From JBCBAP01 sp038532435 (GTDB lineage Bacteria; Pseudomonadota; Alphaproteobacteria; Rhodobacterales; Rhodobacteraceae): DNA of 31,730 bases. The stretch is taken from NCBI GenBank assembly GCA_038532435.1, contig JBCBAP010000041.1:1-31730 (forward strand). The letters are read 5' to 3'. Positions 22,503 to 30,250 of this stretch are shown here, piece by piece. The notes beneath the pieces are model-generated. The model was not told where the DNA came from, did no database searches, and was given only the letters and a program-made list of their open reading frames with translations. The first letter of the stretch is position 1, and every line of letters starts with the position of its first letter. Made by a program: the position numbers and the translations under genes.

Positions 22503-23953
22503 CAGAAGTCTCCTGTAAGAAGGGCCCGGGCGGCCCTGGCGTAGCGGGCGTGACCGTCGCTGAAGGCGTCCGCAAGGGCGGGATCCGGTGTGAAGCTGCG
22601 GGCAACGGGCGGGGGTGTGCAGACCGTGTCCGCATCAGCGCCCGTGGCCGCGAGAAGTCCGAGCCGGGCGGCGCCGAGCGCGCCGCCGAATTCGCCGTCC
22701 GCAGGGCGGTCAACGATGATCCCGAGCGCGCTTGCGACGAGGGCGAGCCAGAAGTCCGATTGCGAGCCGCCGCCGACAGCCATCACGCGGTCGACCTGGG
22801 TGCCCGTCGCCCTCAGCGCGTCGAGGCTGTCGCGGAAGGCGTAGGTGACACCCTCCAGCACCGCGCGGGTGAGCGCGGGCCGGTCCGCCTCGTGGGCGAG
22901 GCCGAGGAAGGCACCGCGCACTGCGGCGCTGTTATGGGGCGTGCGCTCCCCACCGAGATAGGGGAGGAAGAGCGTCCGGCCCGGTCGCTCCACGGGTCCG
23001 AGTTCGCCGGTCAGGGTGGCCGCATCGGCCCCGACCCGGTCCGCGTACCAGTTGAGCGCGTCCGTGGCCGCAAGGATCACCCCCATCTGGTGCCAGCGTC
23101 CCGGCAGGGCGTGGCAGAAGGTGTGGACCGCCGTCTCCGGGCTCGGCTGATAGGCGGCATTGGCGGCGAAGAGGACCCCGGAGGTGCCGAGGCTGAGGAA
23201 GGCCTGTCCGGCGGCGACTGTGCCCATGCCGACAGCGGATGCTGCATTGTCGCCACCGCCACCGGCCACCACTACATCCGTGCTGAGACCGAACCGTGCG
23301 GCAAGGTCCGCGCGGAGGGTACCCGATGCGTCGGATCCCTCCACGAGCTCCGGCATCTGGTCCCGGGACAGGTCCGTTGCCGCGAGCAGGGCGTCTGACC
23401 AGTCTCGGGTGCCGACGTCAAGCCAGCTTGTGCCAGCCGCATCCGACATCTCCGCCACATGGGCGCCGGTCAGCCAGAGGCGCAGATAGTCCTTGGGCAG
23501 CAGAACCTTGGCAACGCGGGCGAAGAGATCGGGCTCCTGCGCCTTCATCCATGCAAGCTTGGGCGCGGTGAAGCCTGGAAAGACGATGTTGCCGGTGATG
23601 TCGCGAAACCGCGGATCCTCGTCGAGAGCCGTGGCCTCCACGCTGGCGCGGGTGTCGTTCCAGAGGATCGAGGGGCGCAGCACCGCGTCGAACTTGTCGA
23701 TGCACGTCGCGCCGTGCATCTGGCCGGAAAGGCCGATCCCGCGCACGGCGGAAAGGGCGGCACCGTGGTCCGCCTTCAGGCCGGACAGGACTGCCTCCGC
23801 CGCCGCGATCCAGTCGGCGGGATCCTGTTCAGCCCAGCCCGGATGGGGACGGCTGACGGTCAGCGGCGCGGTCACGCTGCCAACGACAGCCTGATCCTCA
23901 TCGATCAGCAGTCCCTTCAGCCCCGATGTGCCAAGGTCGAGCCCCAGATACAT
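22502..23953 (-). CDS. xylB: Xylulokinase
   Basis: This 483-residue FGGY-family kinase phosphorylates D-xylulose to xylulose 5-phosphate. The N-terminal ATP-binding stretch is YLGLDLGTSGLKGLLID (D6), the substrate region GLSGQMHG (about 74-81), and the catalytic aspartate is D235 in VVAGGGGDNAASA. The C-terminal FGGY-type stretches VMAVGGGSQSDFW and ADGEFGGALGAARLG are present. Length matches the family. AGGAA precedes the ATG at 23953. An 87-nt gap with a strong hairpin separates it from xylG. It couples to xylA through a 1-nt overlap. Confidence 0.96.
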   Translation of the reverse strand: MYLGLDLGTSGLKGLLIDEDQAVVGSVTAPLTVSRPHPGWAEQDPADWIAAAEAVLSGLKADHGAALSAVRGIGLSGQMHGATCIDKFDAVLRPSILWNDTRASVEATALDEDPRFRDITGNIVFPGFTAPKLAWMKAQEPDLFARVAKVLLPKDYLRLWLTGAHVAEMSDAAGTSWLDVGTRDWSDALLAATDLSRDQMPELVEGSDASGTLRADLAARFGLSTDVVVAGGGGDNAASAVGMGTVAAGQAFLSLGTSGVLFAANAAYQPSPETAVHTFCHALPGRWHQMGVILAATDALNWYADRVGADAATLTGELGPVERPGRTLFLPYLGGERTPHNSAAVRGAFLGLAHEADRPALTRAVLEGVTYAFRDSLDALRATGTQVDRVMAVGGGSQSDFWLALVASALGIIVDRPADGEFGGALGAARLGLLAATGADADTVCTPPPVARSFTPDPALADAFSDGHARYARAARALLTGDF

Positions 23954-23985
23954 CTCGCGTTCCTCCCAGTCGCGGCGAATGGTGA

Positions 23986-24030
23986 GTCAGCCGGGCGATC
24001 CCCGTGTGGGGTGGCCCTCGCCCGGCTGAC
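23986..24030 (-). other. Long hairpin between xylG and xylB
   Basis: A perfect 13-bp stem (23986-23998 with 24018-24030) encloses a 19-nt loop that itself contains CCCC-GTGT-GGGG. It lies between the xylG stop and the xylB ribosome binding site. There is no T-run, so it probably stabilises the upstream transport mRNA or blocks exonucleases rather than ending transcription. Confidence 0.65.
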
Positions 24031-24040
24031 GGAGTGGGCG

Positions 24041-24793
24041 TCAGGCCGACGCACTCTCCGGTTGCTTGCCGAGGATGATCATCCCGAGAAGGTCATCCTC
24101 GGTCACCTCGTCCACCTTGACGACGCCAACCAGCTTTCCGTTCTTCATGACGGCTGCGCGGTCGCACAGGCGTTTGACCTGGTGCACGTCGTGGTCGATG
24201 AGAAAGATCCCGAGCCCCTGTTTCTTCAGTTCTTGAATCAGCTCGGCGACCATCTGCGTCTCCTGCGGGCCGAGCGCCGCGGTGGGCTCGTCCATAATCA
24301 GGATCTTGGCGTCGAAATAGACAGCCCGGGCGATGGCGACGGACTGGCGCTGCCCCCCGGACAGGGCGGAGACGGGAGCTGCGAATTTCTGGAAATTCGG
24401 GTTGAGCCGACCCATGATCGCGCGGGTTTCCGCCTCCATCCGGTCGTCATCGACGAAGCCGACCCCGTTCACAAGCTCTCGCCCCAGGAAGAGGTTGGAG
24501 GCCGCATCGAGATTGTCCGCGAGCGCGAGCGTCTGGTAGATCGTCTCCACATTGTAGCGACGGGCGTCCCGCGGCGAGTTGATGACCGCCTTCTCCCCGT
24601 TGATGAGGATCTCGCCCGCATCCGCCTGATAGGCGCCGGAGAGAACCTTGATCAGCGTGGATTTGCCCGCCCCGTTGTGGCCGAGCAGACCGACGACTTC
24701 GCCGGGGTGGAGGTCCACGCTCACGTGGTCGACCGCCTTGATCCCGCCGAAGGAGATCGAGATGTCGCGCATTTCTACGAGAGGTGTGCTCAT
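24041..24793 (-). CDS. xylG: Xylose ABC transporter ATPase, single cassette
   Basis: This 250-residue ABC ATPase has Walker A GHNGAGKST (38-46), the Q-loop at Q87, signature LSGGQ (144-148), Walker B ILIMDEP (164-170) and the H-loop His201. It energises sugar uptake through XylH. E. coli XylG has two fused cassettes of about 510 residues; this one is a single cassette like FrcA, so it must dimerise. Two adjacent ATGs (24796, 24793) overlap the xylH stop; the second has the better spacing (7 nt) from GGAG. The open frame extends upstream within xylH but is not coding there. The symbol is given by context. Confidence 0.9.
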   Translation of the reverse strand: MSTPLVEMRDISISFGGIKAVDHVSVDLHPGEVVGLLGHNGAGKSTLIKVLSGAYQADAGEILINGEKAVINSPRDARRYNVETIYQTLALADNLDAASNLFLGRELVNGVGFVDDDRMEAETRAIMGRLNPNFQKFAAPVSALSGGQRQSVAIARAVYFDAKILIMDEPTAALGPQETQMVAELIQELKKQGLGIFLIDHDVHQVKRLCDRAAVMKNGKLVGVVKVDEVTEDDLLGMIILGKQPESASA

Positions 24794-26064
24794 CATTTCG
24801 CTCCGATCCGCTTGCGATAGAGGATGTCGATCCAGACCGCGAGGACCAGGACAAAGCCCACCACGATGTTCTGGTAGGGAGCCTCGACCCCGACCATCGC
24901 CATGCCCGACTGCAGGGACTGCATGATCAACGCGCCGAGGATAGCACCATAGATCGTGCCAAGCCCGCCGGAGAGCGCGGTTCCGCCGATGACAGCGGCG
25001 GCGATGACCCGAAGCTCGTCGAGCGTGCCGATATCGTTGGAGTGGTTGGCCAGGCGCGCGGAGGCGACGATTGCCGAGAGCGCGCACAGCGCGCCCATCA
25101 GGGCGAAGACCTTCACGGTCAGCATCCGTGTGTTGATGCCGGAAAGCTCCGCCGCGTCCGGGTTACCCCCGGTGGCAAAGATGTACCGGCCAAGCCGGGT
25201 GCGCTGTGCCAGCACCGTCATGGCGATCGCCACCACGATCAGGAGGAGGACAGAGATCGGAAGCCCGTATCCTGCGGTGAAGCCCTCGGGCACGACCTCA
25301 CCCCGCGCCTCGAACATCCGCTCCAGGCGGCGTGAGGGGATCATGTAAGCATTCAGGATTGCGACGAAGCCCGCGATCGCGCCCGCAATGATTGCGGCGA
25401 GCAGGGCCTCGGCCCAGAGTGGTTTGACGTCGAAACCGTGCGCGGCCTTCCGCCTGCGGGACTGGAAGAGTGCCACGATCGAGGCGACAATCGCGATGCC
25501 GGCGATGATCCAGGAGGTAGAGGTGCCCAGCGTTCCGTTGATCCCGCCGAAGATCATGAACGTGCTGTCGAGCGGGCCGATGGTCTGCCCGTTGGTCAGG
25601 TGCCAGGCCACGTTGCGCCAGATCAGAAGGCCGCCGAGCGTCACGATGAAGGCCGGGATGGCGAGGTATCCCACGAGGTATCCCTGCAGAGCGCCAATCG
25701 CGGTGCCGACGATGAGACCTGCGAGTGCTGCGAGCACCCAGATCATCGGATGGCCAAGCCCGAGCCCCAGGGTTTCCGGCAGGACCACTGTTTGCATCAT
25801 CGCCATCACGGCGGAGCAGGTGGCAAGCAGGGAACCGACGCTCAGATCGATGTGCCGGGTCACGATGATGAAGACCATGCCAGTGGCCATGATCGCGACC
25901 GACACGGTCTGGATCGTCAGGTTGAAGATGTTGCGCGGGGTCAGGAACCGCCCGCCTGTGTAGAGGTCAAACGCGACGCACAGCACGATGAATGCACCGA
26001 TCATGCCCAGCAGGCGCACGTCGAGTTGCAATGTCCGCGCCAGCTTGCCAACGGGATTGGCCAT
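24793..26064 (-). CDS. xylH: Xylose ABC transporter permease
   Basis: This 423-residue permease of the BPD_transp_2 (RbsC/AraH/XylH) family has roughly ten hydrophobic stretches. Family hallmarks are the cytoplasmic coupling region GALQGYLVGYLAIPAFIVTL and the later YIFATGGNPDAAELSGIN. A hydrophilic segment in the middle (about 270-285, SRRLERMFEARGEVVPEG) fits the longer XylH-type proteins rather than RbsC. It sits in the inner membrane and pairs with the XylG dimer and with XylF. Its stop overlaps the start of xylG. A 101-nt gap with a strong hairpin separates it from xylF. Confidence 0.93.
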   Translation of the reverse strand: MANPVGKLARTLQLDVRLLGMIGAFIVLCVAFDLYTGGRFLTPRNIFNLTIQTVSVAIMATGMVFIIVTRHIDLSVGSLLATCSAVMAMMQTVVLPETLGLGLGHPMIWVLAALAGLIVGTAIGALQGYLVGYLAIPAFIVTLGGLLIWRNVAWHLTNGQTIGPLDSTFMIFGGINGTLGTSTSWIIAGIAIVASIVALFQSRRRKAAHGFDVKPLWAEALLAAIIAGAIAGFVAILNAYMIPSRRLERMFEARGEVVPEGFTAGYGLPISVLLLIVVAIAMTVLAQRTRLGRYIFATGGNPDAAELSGINTRMLTVKVFALMGALCALSAIVASARLANHSNDIGTLDELRVIAAAVIGGTALSGGLGTIYGAILGALIMQSLQSGMAMVGVEAPYQNIVVGFVLVLAVWIDILYRKRIGAK

Positions 26065-26127
26065 CTGAGGGATCTCCGGGTCTGGTCAGGAAGGGCCGGG
26101 GGGCTGTGCCACTCCGGCGGTTCTTGT

Positions 26128-26157
26128 GCACCGGCCCGCAGGTCCGCGGGCCGGTGC
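26128..26157 (-). other. Strong hairpin between xylF and xylH
   Basis: GCACCGGCCCGC-AGGTCC-GCGGGCCGGTGC is a perfect 12-bp stem with a 6-nt loop, 8 nt after the xylF stop. No T-run follows. Its place between binding-protein and permease genes matches the known use of 3' hairpins to keep binding-protein mRNA more abundant. Confidence 0.7.
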
Positions 26158-26165
26158 GGGTCGGT

Positions 26166-27191
26166 TTACTCGCAGGCCGCGACGCCGCCGGTCACGCCCT
26201 GGCACAGCGCGTCCTTGGAGATCCAGCCAGCGTCGATGACGGCGGACAGGTTGTCCTGGGTCACCGGGATCGGCTCAAGGAAGATCGCGTTCATGTCGGT
26301 GCCGGCCGGGGAGGTCCAGCCCTGGGCGAACAGCATCGCTTCCATCGGCACACCGGCGGCGAGGGCCACGGCGATCTTGCCTGCCGCGTTGCCGAGGTCG
26401 CGCGCGTCCTTCCAGACGGAGACGGTCTGCGTGCCCTTTGCCACGCGGTTCAGCGCGGCATGATCGCCGTCCTGACCGGAGACCGGGGTGCCTTCCATGC
26501 CCTGTGCGGTAAGCGCTGCGACAACACCGCCGGCGGTGCCGTCGTTGGAGGCGACGACCGCGTCCACGTTATTATCCTGCGCGGTCAGGATCTGCTCCAT
26601 GTTGCGCTGGGCGTTCGCGGGAAGCCAGCCGTCGGTGTAGGCCTCTGCCACAATGTTGACCTCGCCGGCATCGATGGCCGCCTGAAGCACTTCCTGCTGA
26701 CCGCCACGGAGGAAGTCCGCGTTCGGGTCGGTCGGGGAGCCCTTGATCATCACGTAGTTGCCAGCAGGCTGAGCGGCGAGCACCGCGCGCGCCTGCATCC
26801 GGCCCACTTCGACATTGTCAAAGGTGAGGTAGAATGCACGGCTGTCCTCGATCAGACGGTCGTATGCGATGACCGGGATGCCCTCGTCCGCTGCCTGATC
26901 AACCGCCGGGCCGATGGCCGAGGTGTCCTGCGCGAGGATGATCAGCGCGTCGACGCCGCGGGCGATCAGGCTCTCGATGTCGGAAAGCTGCTTGGAGGAG
27001 GAGCTCTGCGCGTCGGCGGACACATACTCCGCACCCGCGGCATCGAGCGCGGACTTAATGGCGGCCTCGTCGGTCTTCCAGCGCTCTTCCTGGAAGTTGG
27101 ACCAGCTCACACCGACGGTGAGGCTCTGTGCCGAGACCGAGGTGGCGAACGCCGCACCGGCCAGCGCGGCAGCGTAAAAGATGGGTTTCAT
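26166..27191 (-). CDS. xylF: Xylose-binding periplasmic protein
   Basis: This 341-residue protein has a signal peptide (MKPIFYAAALAGAAFATSVS, cleavage before QSLTVG) and a type I periplasmic sugar-binding fold. XylF-like stretches are VGVSWSNFQEERWKTDEAAI, ALIILAQDTSAIGPAVDQA, VIAYDRLIEDSRAFYLTFDN and VVASNDGTAGGVVAAL. It delivers xylose to XylH/XylG. The start at 27191 follows GGGAGAACAGA; the frame is open upstream but without signal or ribosome binding site. It is the first gene of the operon, divergent from the ROK regulator, and a strong hairpin follows it. Confidence 0.94.
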   Translation of the reverse strand: MKPIFYAAALAGAAFATSVSAQSLTVGVSWSNFQEERWKTDEAAIKSALDAAGAEYVSADAQSSSSKQLSDIESLIARGVDALIILAQDTSAIGPAVDQAADEGIPVIAYDRLIEDSRAFYLTFDNVEVGRMQARAVLAAQPAGNYVMIKGSPTDPNADFLRGGQQEVLQAAIDAGEVNIVAEAYTDGWLPANAQRNMEQILTAQDNNVDAVVASNDGTAGGVVAALTAQGMEGTPVSGQDGDHAALNRVAKGTQTVSVWKDARDLGNAAGKIAVALAAGVPMEAMLFAQGWTSPAGTDMNAIFLEPIPVTQDNLSAVIDAGWISKDALCQGVTGGVAACE

Positions 27192-27437
27192 TCTGTTCTC
27201 CCTAGTGGTGCCGAACCCGTCCCGATTCGCAGTCGAACACCGGTTCGCTGCGCAGTTCATGCCATAATAATTTTGGAAATCAAATTAAATTTGACCACGC
27301 GAAAGGCATAAGCCTAGTATATCGGCCAGATCTGGAGGAGACTTCTGACCTAATGGTCCAAATTCGAAATCATGCGCCCAGTTTAATTTTTGCGGCGAAA
27401 AGAAATATGCTGCACTGCATCCGAAAGCGCTTTGGAT
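27192..27437. promoter_or_regulatory. xylF/xylR divergent promoter with palindromes
   Basis: This AT-rich control region has three dyads: TCAAATT-A-AATTTGA (27280-27294), CCAGATCTGG (27326-27335) and GACC-TAAT-GGTC (27347-27358). AATTTGACC (27288-27296) and GGTCCAAATT (27355-27364) also form a wider inverted pair with one extra base. The first dyad overlaps the likely -35 of xylF on the minus strand, a position suited to repression. Binding by the ROK protein is inferred from position. Confidence 0.6.
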
Positions 27438-28694
27438 ATGCGTGACGGATACGGTCCAAAACTGCCCGCCGGTCCATCTTCGGGGGATACACCGCGCGAC
27501 GCGGTGATCCGCCTGATCCGGTCTGCCGGGCAGATCGCCCGCATCGACATCGCGAAACGGCTCGGGGTGAGCCCCGCGACCGTCACCGCGATCACCGGCG
27601 ATCTCATGGCCTCCGGGCTGATCGAGGAAGTGACCACCCTGCCGCGCGCAAGCGCCGGTCAGGATCTGCCGCGGGGGCGGCCGCGGGTGGCGTTGAAACT
27701 GGTCGGATCGGCGATACTCTTCGCGGGGATCAAGCTCTCCGCCCACGAGAACACTCTTGTGATCCTTGATTTCGAGGGGCGTCAGATCGGTCATCTGAGC
27801 CGCCCTGTGACCCAGGCACCCCGCCCTTTCGCCATGGTGGTGGAGGAGATTTCCCGCATGGTCGATGACGGCGTGGCGGCCGCCGGTCTCACCCGGTCGG
27901 ACCTCTCGAGCATCGGGATCGGGATCCCGGGTTTCATCGACGCTTCCAGCGGCTGGTCCCACTGGTCGCCCTTGTTGCAGGAGCGAAGTGTCGATGTCCG
28001 CCGGGCGCTGAGCGAGCGTCTCGGGCTCCCGGTCTTCGTCGACAATGATGCGAATCTGGTGGCGCTGGCGGAGCTCTGGTTCGGCGCAGGACGGGAGGCG
28101 GAGGATTTTCTCGTCGTCACCATCGAGCACGGGGTCGGCATGGGACTGGTGCTCGGGCAGAAGGTGTACAGGGGCACGCGGGGGCGTGGTGTCGAGTTCG
28201 GCCATACCAAGGTGCAGATCGACGGTGCGCTTTGCCGGTGCGGGCAACGCGGCTGCCTCGAGGCCTATGTCGCGGACTATGCGCTTTTGCGGGAGGCGGA
28301 GGCAGCGATGAACCTGCCCTTCGACAGCGCGGCCGATCCGCGGGAACGGTTGGAGACGCTCTATGCCGCGGCGCGCGCGGGAAACGCCGCCGCGCTCTCG
28401 ATCTTCACCCGTGCGGGGCGGATGCTCGCGGTGGGGCTTGCAAACATGATCAACATTTTCGATCCGGGTCTCATCATCCTCGCGGGGGAGCGGATGCAGT
28501 ACGACACGCTCGACAGCGAGGACGCACGGGCGGAGATCGCCCGGGGCATCCTCGGCCACGACATCGACCTGCCGGAAATCCGGGTGCGGCGCTGGGGTGA
28601 TCTGCTCTGGGCCAAGGGCGCGGCGGCGCTCGCCATGGAACAGACGACGGCTGACGGCTTCGCCAGCCCGCAGGCGGAGGCGGCAGATGCGTAA
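27438..28694 (+). CDS. xylR: ROK-family transcriptional regulator of the xyl operon (XylR-like)
   Basis: This 418-residue protein has an N-terminal winged HTH (about 20-66: DAVIRLIRSAGQIARIDIAK, then RLGVSPATVT) and a ROK sugar-kinase-like domain. ROK marks are VDNDAN (201-206), TIEHGVGMG (228-236), EFGHTKV with H256, and the zinc motif CRCGQRGC (266-273). Such proteins usually repress a divergent sugar operon and release it when the sugar binds, here presumably xylose. The start is uncertain: ATG at 27438 is used, though an in-frame TTG at 27390 is possible and neither has a strong ribosome binding site. The CRTAC1 gene overlaps its end by 8 nt. Confidence 0.9.
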   Translation: MRDGYGPKLPAGPSSGDTPRDAVIRLIRSAGQIARIDIAKRLGVSPATVTAITGDLMASGLIEEVTTLPRASAGQDLPRGRPRVALKLVGSAILFAGIKLSAHENTLVILDFEGRQIGHLSRPVTQAPRPFAMVVEEISRMVDDGVAAAGLTRSDLSSIGIGIPGFIDASSGWSHWSPLLQERSVDVRRALSERLGLPVFVDNDANLVALAELWFGAGREAEDFLVVTIEHGVGMGLVLGQKVYRGTRGRGVEFGHTKVQIDGALCRCGQRGCLEAYVADYALLREAEAAMNLPFDSAADPRERLETLYAAARAGNAAALSIFTRAGRMLAVGLANMINIFDPGLIILAGERMQYDTLDSEDARAEIARGILGHDIDLPEIRVRRWGDLLWAKGAAALAMEQTTADGFASPQAEAADA

Positions 28695-30222
28695 GATAAC
28701 CCTCGCATTTGTCTGTGCGGCGACCGCCGCACACGGGCAGAGCTTCGCGGACCGCACGGGCGATCAGCCGTTCGCCCACAGCTATGTGGGAGGATGGGAA
28801 CATTTCGTCGGTGGCGGCGTTGCCGTGCTTGACTGCAACGTGGACGGCTTTCCCGATCTTTTCGCCGCGGGCGGAGAGAACCCGACCTCACTCCTCGTCA
28901 ACCGCACGAGCGGGCCCGGCAGCCCGATCCGCTTCGAACGTGCGGACGGCCCGGCACTCATGGGCGTCACCGGAGCGTACCCGCTCGACATCGACAGCGA
29001 CGGGATCGAGGACCTTGCGGTGCTCAGGGTTGGCCCGAACGTGGCACTGCGCGGGCTCGGGGACTGCCAGTTCGAGGATGCGACGGCGGCGTGGGGGATC
29101 GATCCCGGGTCCAGCTGGACGACCGCCTTCAGCGCGACATGGGAAGAGGGGGCGGCATGGCCGACCCTTGTCTTCGGCAATTACGTCGACCGCGAAGATC
29201 CGGAGGGGCCTTTCGGCACCTGTGACACCCATGATCTGTTCCGACCGACAGCGGAGGGCTATGGACCTCCCACCCGGCTCGATCCGGGATACTGCACGCT
29301 CTCCATGCTCTTTTCTGACTGGGACCGGGCGGGTCGGGCCGCGCTCCGGGTCAGCAATGACCGGCACTACTATTTGCGCGGCGGCGAAGAGCAGATGTGG
29401 GAGATGGCGCCGGAGCTTCGCCTGTTGGGTGCTGCCGACGGCTGGCAGTCCCACGCGCTCTGGGGCATGGGGATCGCAAGCCGCGACATTTCCGGCGACG
29501 GTTTTCCGGAGGTCATGCTGACCTCCATGGGCGATCAGAAGCTGCAGCGCAGGGTGCCGGAGAAGGGACGGGCTGCGTTCGAAACCGTACCCTTCGCCAC
29601 CGGCGCCGCCGCGCAGCGCCCCTACATGGGCGATGACGGGCGTCCGTCGACGGGCTGGCATGCGGAGTTCGGCGACGTGAACAATGACGGTCTGCCCGAT
29701 CTCTTCCTGAGCAAGGGGAACGTGGACCAGATGCCTGACGCGGCGATGTTCGATCCCAACAACCTGCTGATGCTCGACGAGGAAGGGCGGTTTCACGAAA
29801 GGGGAGAAACCGCTGGCATCACCTCGATGCACCGGGGCAGGGGGGCTGCGGTCGAGGATCTGAACCAGGACGGGCTCAACGACATCGTCGTCGTCAACCG
29901 TCGCGCGCCCCTCGAGATCTTCGAGAATGTGACAGAGGTTGCCGGGAACTGGATCAGTGTCGCGCTGCGTCAGCCTGCCCCCAATGTGTTTGCCGTCGGT
30001 GCGTGGGTGGAGGTGCGTTGGGGCGATCGCCAGGCGGCGCAGGAGGTCACGGTCGGTGGAGGGCACGCGGGCGGAAGCTCCGGCCCGCTTCACTTCGGCC
30101 TCGGGTCCGCGGACGTGGCGGAAGCGCGGGTCATCTGGCCCGGGGGACAGACGGGAGCCTGGGTGCCCCTTGCTGCGAACACGCATCATGTTATCGCGCG
30201 AGAGACCATTGCCACGGAGTGA
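28687..30222 (+). CDS. CRTAC1-family secreted FG-GAP/VCBS repeat protein with ASPIC/UnbV domain
   Basis: This 511-residue protein has a short signal peptide (MRKITLAFVCAATAAHGQ) and a beta-propeller built from FG-GAP repeats. Five calcium-type loops are visible: DCNVDGFPDLF (49-59), DIDSDGIEDL (101-110), DISGDGFPEV (267-276), DVNNDGLPDLF (330-340) and DLNQDGLNDI (391-400). The C-terminus is an ASPIC/UnbV domain (GGHAGGSSGPLHFGLG). The family is exported and binds Ca2+; its role in bacteria is poorly known. The ATG lies inside the last codons of the ROK regulator gene (8-nt overlap), so translation is coupled to it. The start is chosen for the signal peptide; upstream frame is noncoding. A dihaem peroxidase-like gene converges on it. 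Confidence 0.88.
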   Translation: MRKITLAFVCAATAAHGQSFADRTGDQPFAHSYVGGWEHFVGGGVAVLDCNVDGFPDLFAAGGENPTSLLVNRTSGPGSPIRFERADGPALMGVTGAYPLDIDSDGIEDLAVLRVGPNVALRGLGDCQFEDATAAWGIDPGSSWTTAFSATWEEGAAWPTLVFGNYVDREDPEGPFGTCDTHDLFRPTAEGYGPPTRLDPGYCTLSMLFSDWDRAGRAALRVSNDRHYYLRGGEEQMWEMAPELRLLGAADGWQSHALWGMGIASRDISGDGFPEVMLTSMGDQKLQRRVPEKGRAAFETVPFATGAAAQRPYMGDDGRPSTGWHAEFGDVNNDGLPDLFLSKGNVDQMPDAAMFDPNNLLMLDEEGRFHERGETAGITSMHRGRGAAVEDLNQDGLNDIVVVNRRAPLEIFENVTEVAGNWISVALRQPAPNVFAVGAWVEVRWGDRQAAQEVTVGGGHAGGSSGPLHFGLGSADVAEARVIWPGGQTGAWVPLAANTHHVIARETIATE

Positions 30223-30250
30223 GGACGGTCTCTGCCGATCCGGGCTGACG

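Noticed and set aside
20919..22544. Open frame of about 540 codons on the plus strand
   Set aside because: It is antisense to xylA and crosses the intergenic repeat element; no family motif.
24797..25087. N-terminal extension of XylG into xylH
   Set aside because: The extension is Arg-rich wrong-frame sequence of xylH, and family alignment begins at MSTPLVEMRD.
27285..28757. Open frame of about 490 codons on the minus strand opposite the ROK gene
   Set aside because: The ROK regulator has the HTH and zinc motifs in the correct frame; the antisense translation has none.
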